Below the pieces are notes generated by a model. The model was not told the DNA's origin, did not search any database, and was given only the letters and a program-made list of their open reading frames with translations. The position numbers and the translations under genes were made by a program. Positions 62,832-64,000 of a DNA stretch of 64,000 nucleotides are shown here, in pieces (within the stretch, counting starts at the first letter, position 1; each line of letters begins with the position of its first letter). This DNA is from Methylobacter sp. (GTDB lineage Bacteria; Pseudomonadota; Gammaproteobacteria; Methylococcales; Methylomonadaceae), in contig NZ_SCTW01000118.1 of the NCBI RefSeq assembly GCF_004322395.1, positions 1 to 64,000 of the forward strand, written 5' to 3'.

Positions 62832-63836
62832 ATGGCATCGCATTTACAATCCCCCGCTCCCGCCCCCATTGATTTTGATTCAATCAAGGAATTAACTACT
62901 GCTGAGGCTAAAGCTGTCGACCAACTCATCATTAATGAGTTAAGTTCCGATGTTATCCTGATCAACCAGATGGGGCGCTATATAGTGGGTAGCGGCGGCA
63001 AACGGTTGCGTCCGATGCTGCTTTTATTGGCGGCCAAGGCATTGGGGGGAGCCAGCGACAACCACCTGCTGTTGGCTGCGGTCATTGAATTTATCCACAC
63101 CGCCACGCTGCTGCATGACGACGTTGTCGACGATTCCGATCTCAGACGCGGCAAAGAATCCGCCAATGCTGTCTGGGGTAACGCGGCCAGCGTATTAGTC
63201 GGCGATTATCTTTACTCCAGCGCGTTTGAAATGATGGTGCGCACCGGTAATATGCGGGTCATGGAAATACTCTCAAAAACCACCACCGCTATTGCGGAAG
63301 GCGAAGTGCTGCAACTTTTAAATTGTAATAACCCGGAAACTACCGAAGAAAAATATCTCGAAGTTATTGCCAGAAAAACAGCTATTTTATTTAGCGCTGC
63401 AACCAAATTAGCTGCGGTTATTGCCGGAGCATCAACTGAAATTGAGCAAGGCTTAGCGTTATACGGACAACATCTGGGCGTTGCTTTTCAATTGATTGAT
63501 GACGCACTCGATTACAAAGCCAGCATAGACGAACTGGGCAAAAATCTCGGCGATGACCTTGCCGAAGGCAAACCCACCTTGCCATTGATTTACGCGATAC
63601 AAAACAGCAACGAAAGCGAGGCCAAAATTATTATTGATGCGATAAAAAACGGCGATCGCAACGCATTCAACGAAGTATTTGCCATTGTGCAACGCACTAA
63701 AGCCATTGGCTACACAGAACAACGCGCCGATGAAGAAGCCCAAAAAGCAATAAGTGCATTAAGCGTATTGCCTGATTCAGAATACAAACAAGCTCTGACT
63801 TTATTGGCAAAGTTTTCCGTTCAACGCAATTATTAA
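62832..63836 (+). CDS. ispB: octaprenyl diphosphate synthase (polyprenyl synthetase)
   Basis: LLHDDVVDDSDLRRGKESANAVWGN...FQLIDDALDY; track start 62772, conserved homology more consistent with ATG 62832. Confidence 0.93.
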   Translation: MASHLQSPAPAPIDFDSIKELTTAEAKAVDQLIINELSSDVILINQMGRYIVGSGGKRLRPMLLLLAAKALGGASDNHLLLAAVIEFIHTATLLHDDVVDDSDLRRGKESANAVWGNAASVLVGDYLYSSAFEMMVRTGNMRVMEILSKTTTAIAEGEVLQLLNCNNPETTEEKYLEVIARKTAILFSAATKLAAVIAGASTEIEQGLALYGQHLGVAFQLIDDALDYKASIDELGKNLGDDLAEGKPTLPLIYAIQNSNESEAKIIIDAIKNGDRNAFNEVFAIVQRTKAIGYTEQRADEEAQKAISALSVLPDSEYKQALTLLAKFSVQRNY

Positions 63837-63848
63837 TGACTTTGCCGG

Positions 63849-64000
63849 CTAGTCTTTAAGTAGCGCATTATACGCATGCGCTTTTTCAAGCAGCAGATTA
63901 TATTTATGCTCAACCTTGTCCATTATTTCGGTTAAAAACTGCGTGACCTCGGCATTTTCAACACTTCCGGCCACCGATAGCATATAAGCCTCCAGCTCAC
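63849..64000 (-). CDS. C-terminal part of an unidentified protein running off the window
   Basis: Open frame ending ...ELEAYMLSVAGSVENAEVTQFLTEIMDKVEHKYNLLLEKAHAYNALLKD*. Confidence 0.4.
   Translation of the reverse strand, partial: ELEAYMLSVAGSVENAEVTQFLTEIMDKVEHKYNLLLEKAHAYNALLKD

Overview
The window is a chromosomal segment from a gammaproteobacterium. The gene content looks methanotroph-like (Methylococcales), but that is an inference from gene style and synteny, not a database result. Most of it is conserved housekeeping sequence: a czcCBA-type RND efflux operon ending in a PII-like gene; cca; yajQ; rsmE-bioA-metF-ahcY-metK; tRNA-Ile2(CAT); the rpsU-yqeY-dnaG-rpoD macromolecular synthesis cluster with divergent tsaD; plsY; folB-folK; pepN; moaB; a Deg protease; rpmB-rpmG; gshB-tonB-yqgE-ruvX-pyrR-pyrB-pyrC'; argB; yggU-yggT-proC; yggS/pilT; purC; yebC; murJ; rpsT; proB-obgE-rpmA-rplU; and ispB. 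The most unusual signals are in repeats. (1) A hairpin-plus-21-nt-box element occurs three times in tandem (51-bp period) inside the 3' end of pyrB and once at the 3' end of gshB. Its stem bases covary between copies, it is translated as C-terminal extensions, and at gshB it may supply the start codon of the next gene. (2) Several other families of long intergenic inverted repeats occur, some nested and some directly upstream of metabolic genes. (3) The pyrC-like gene has lost its metal-binding motif. (4) A hicBA toxin-antitoxin pair has a toxin gene missing from the ORF track. No CRISPR array, complete prophage, or clear novel defence system was found.
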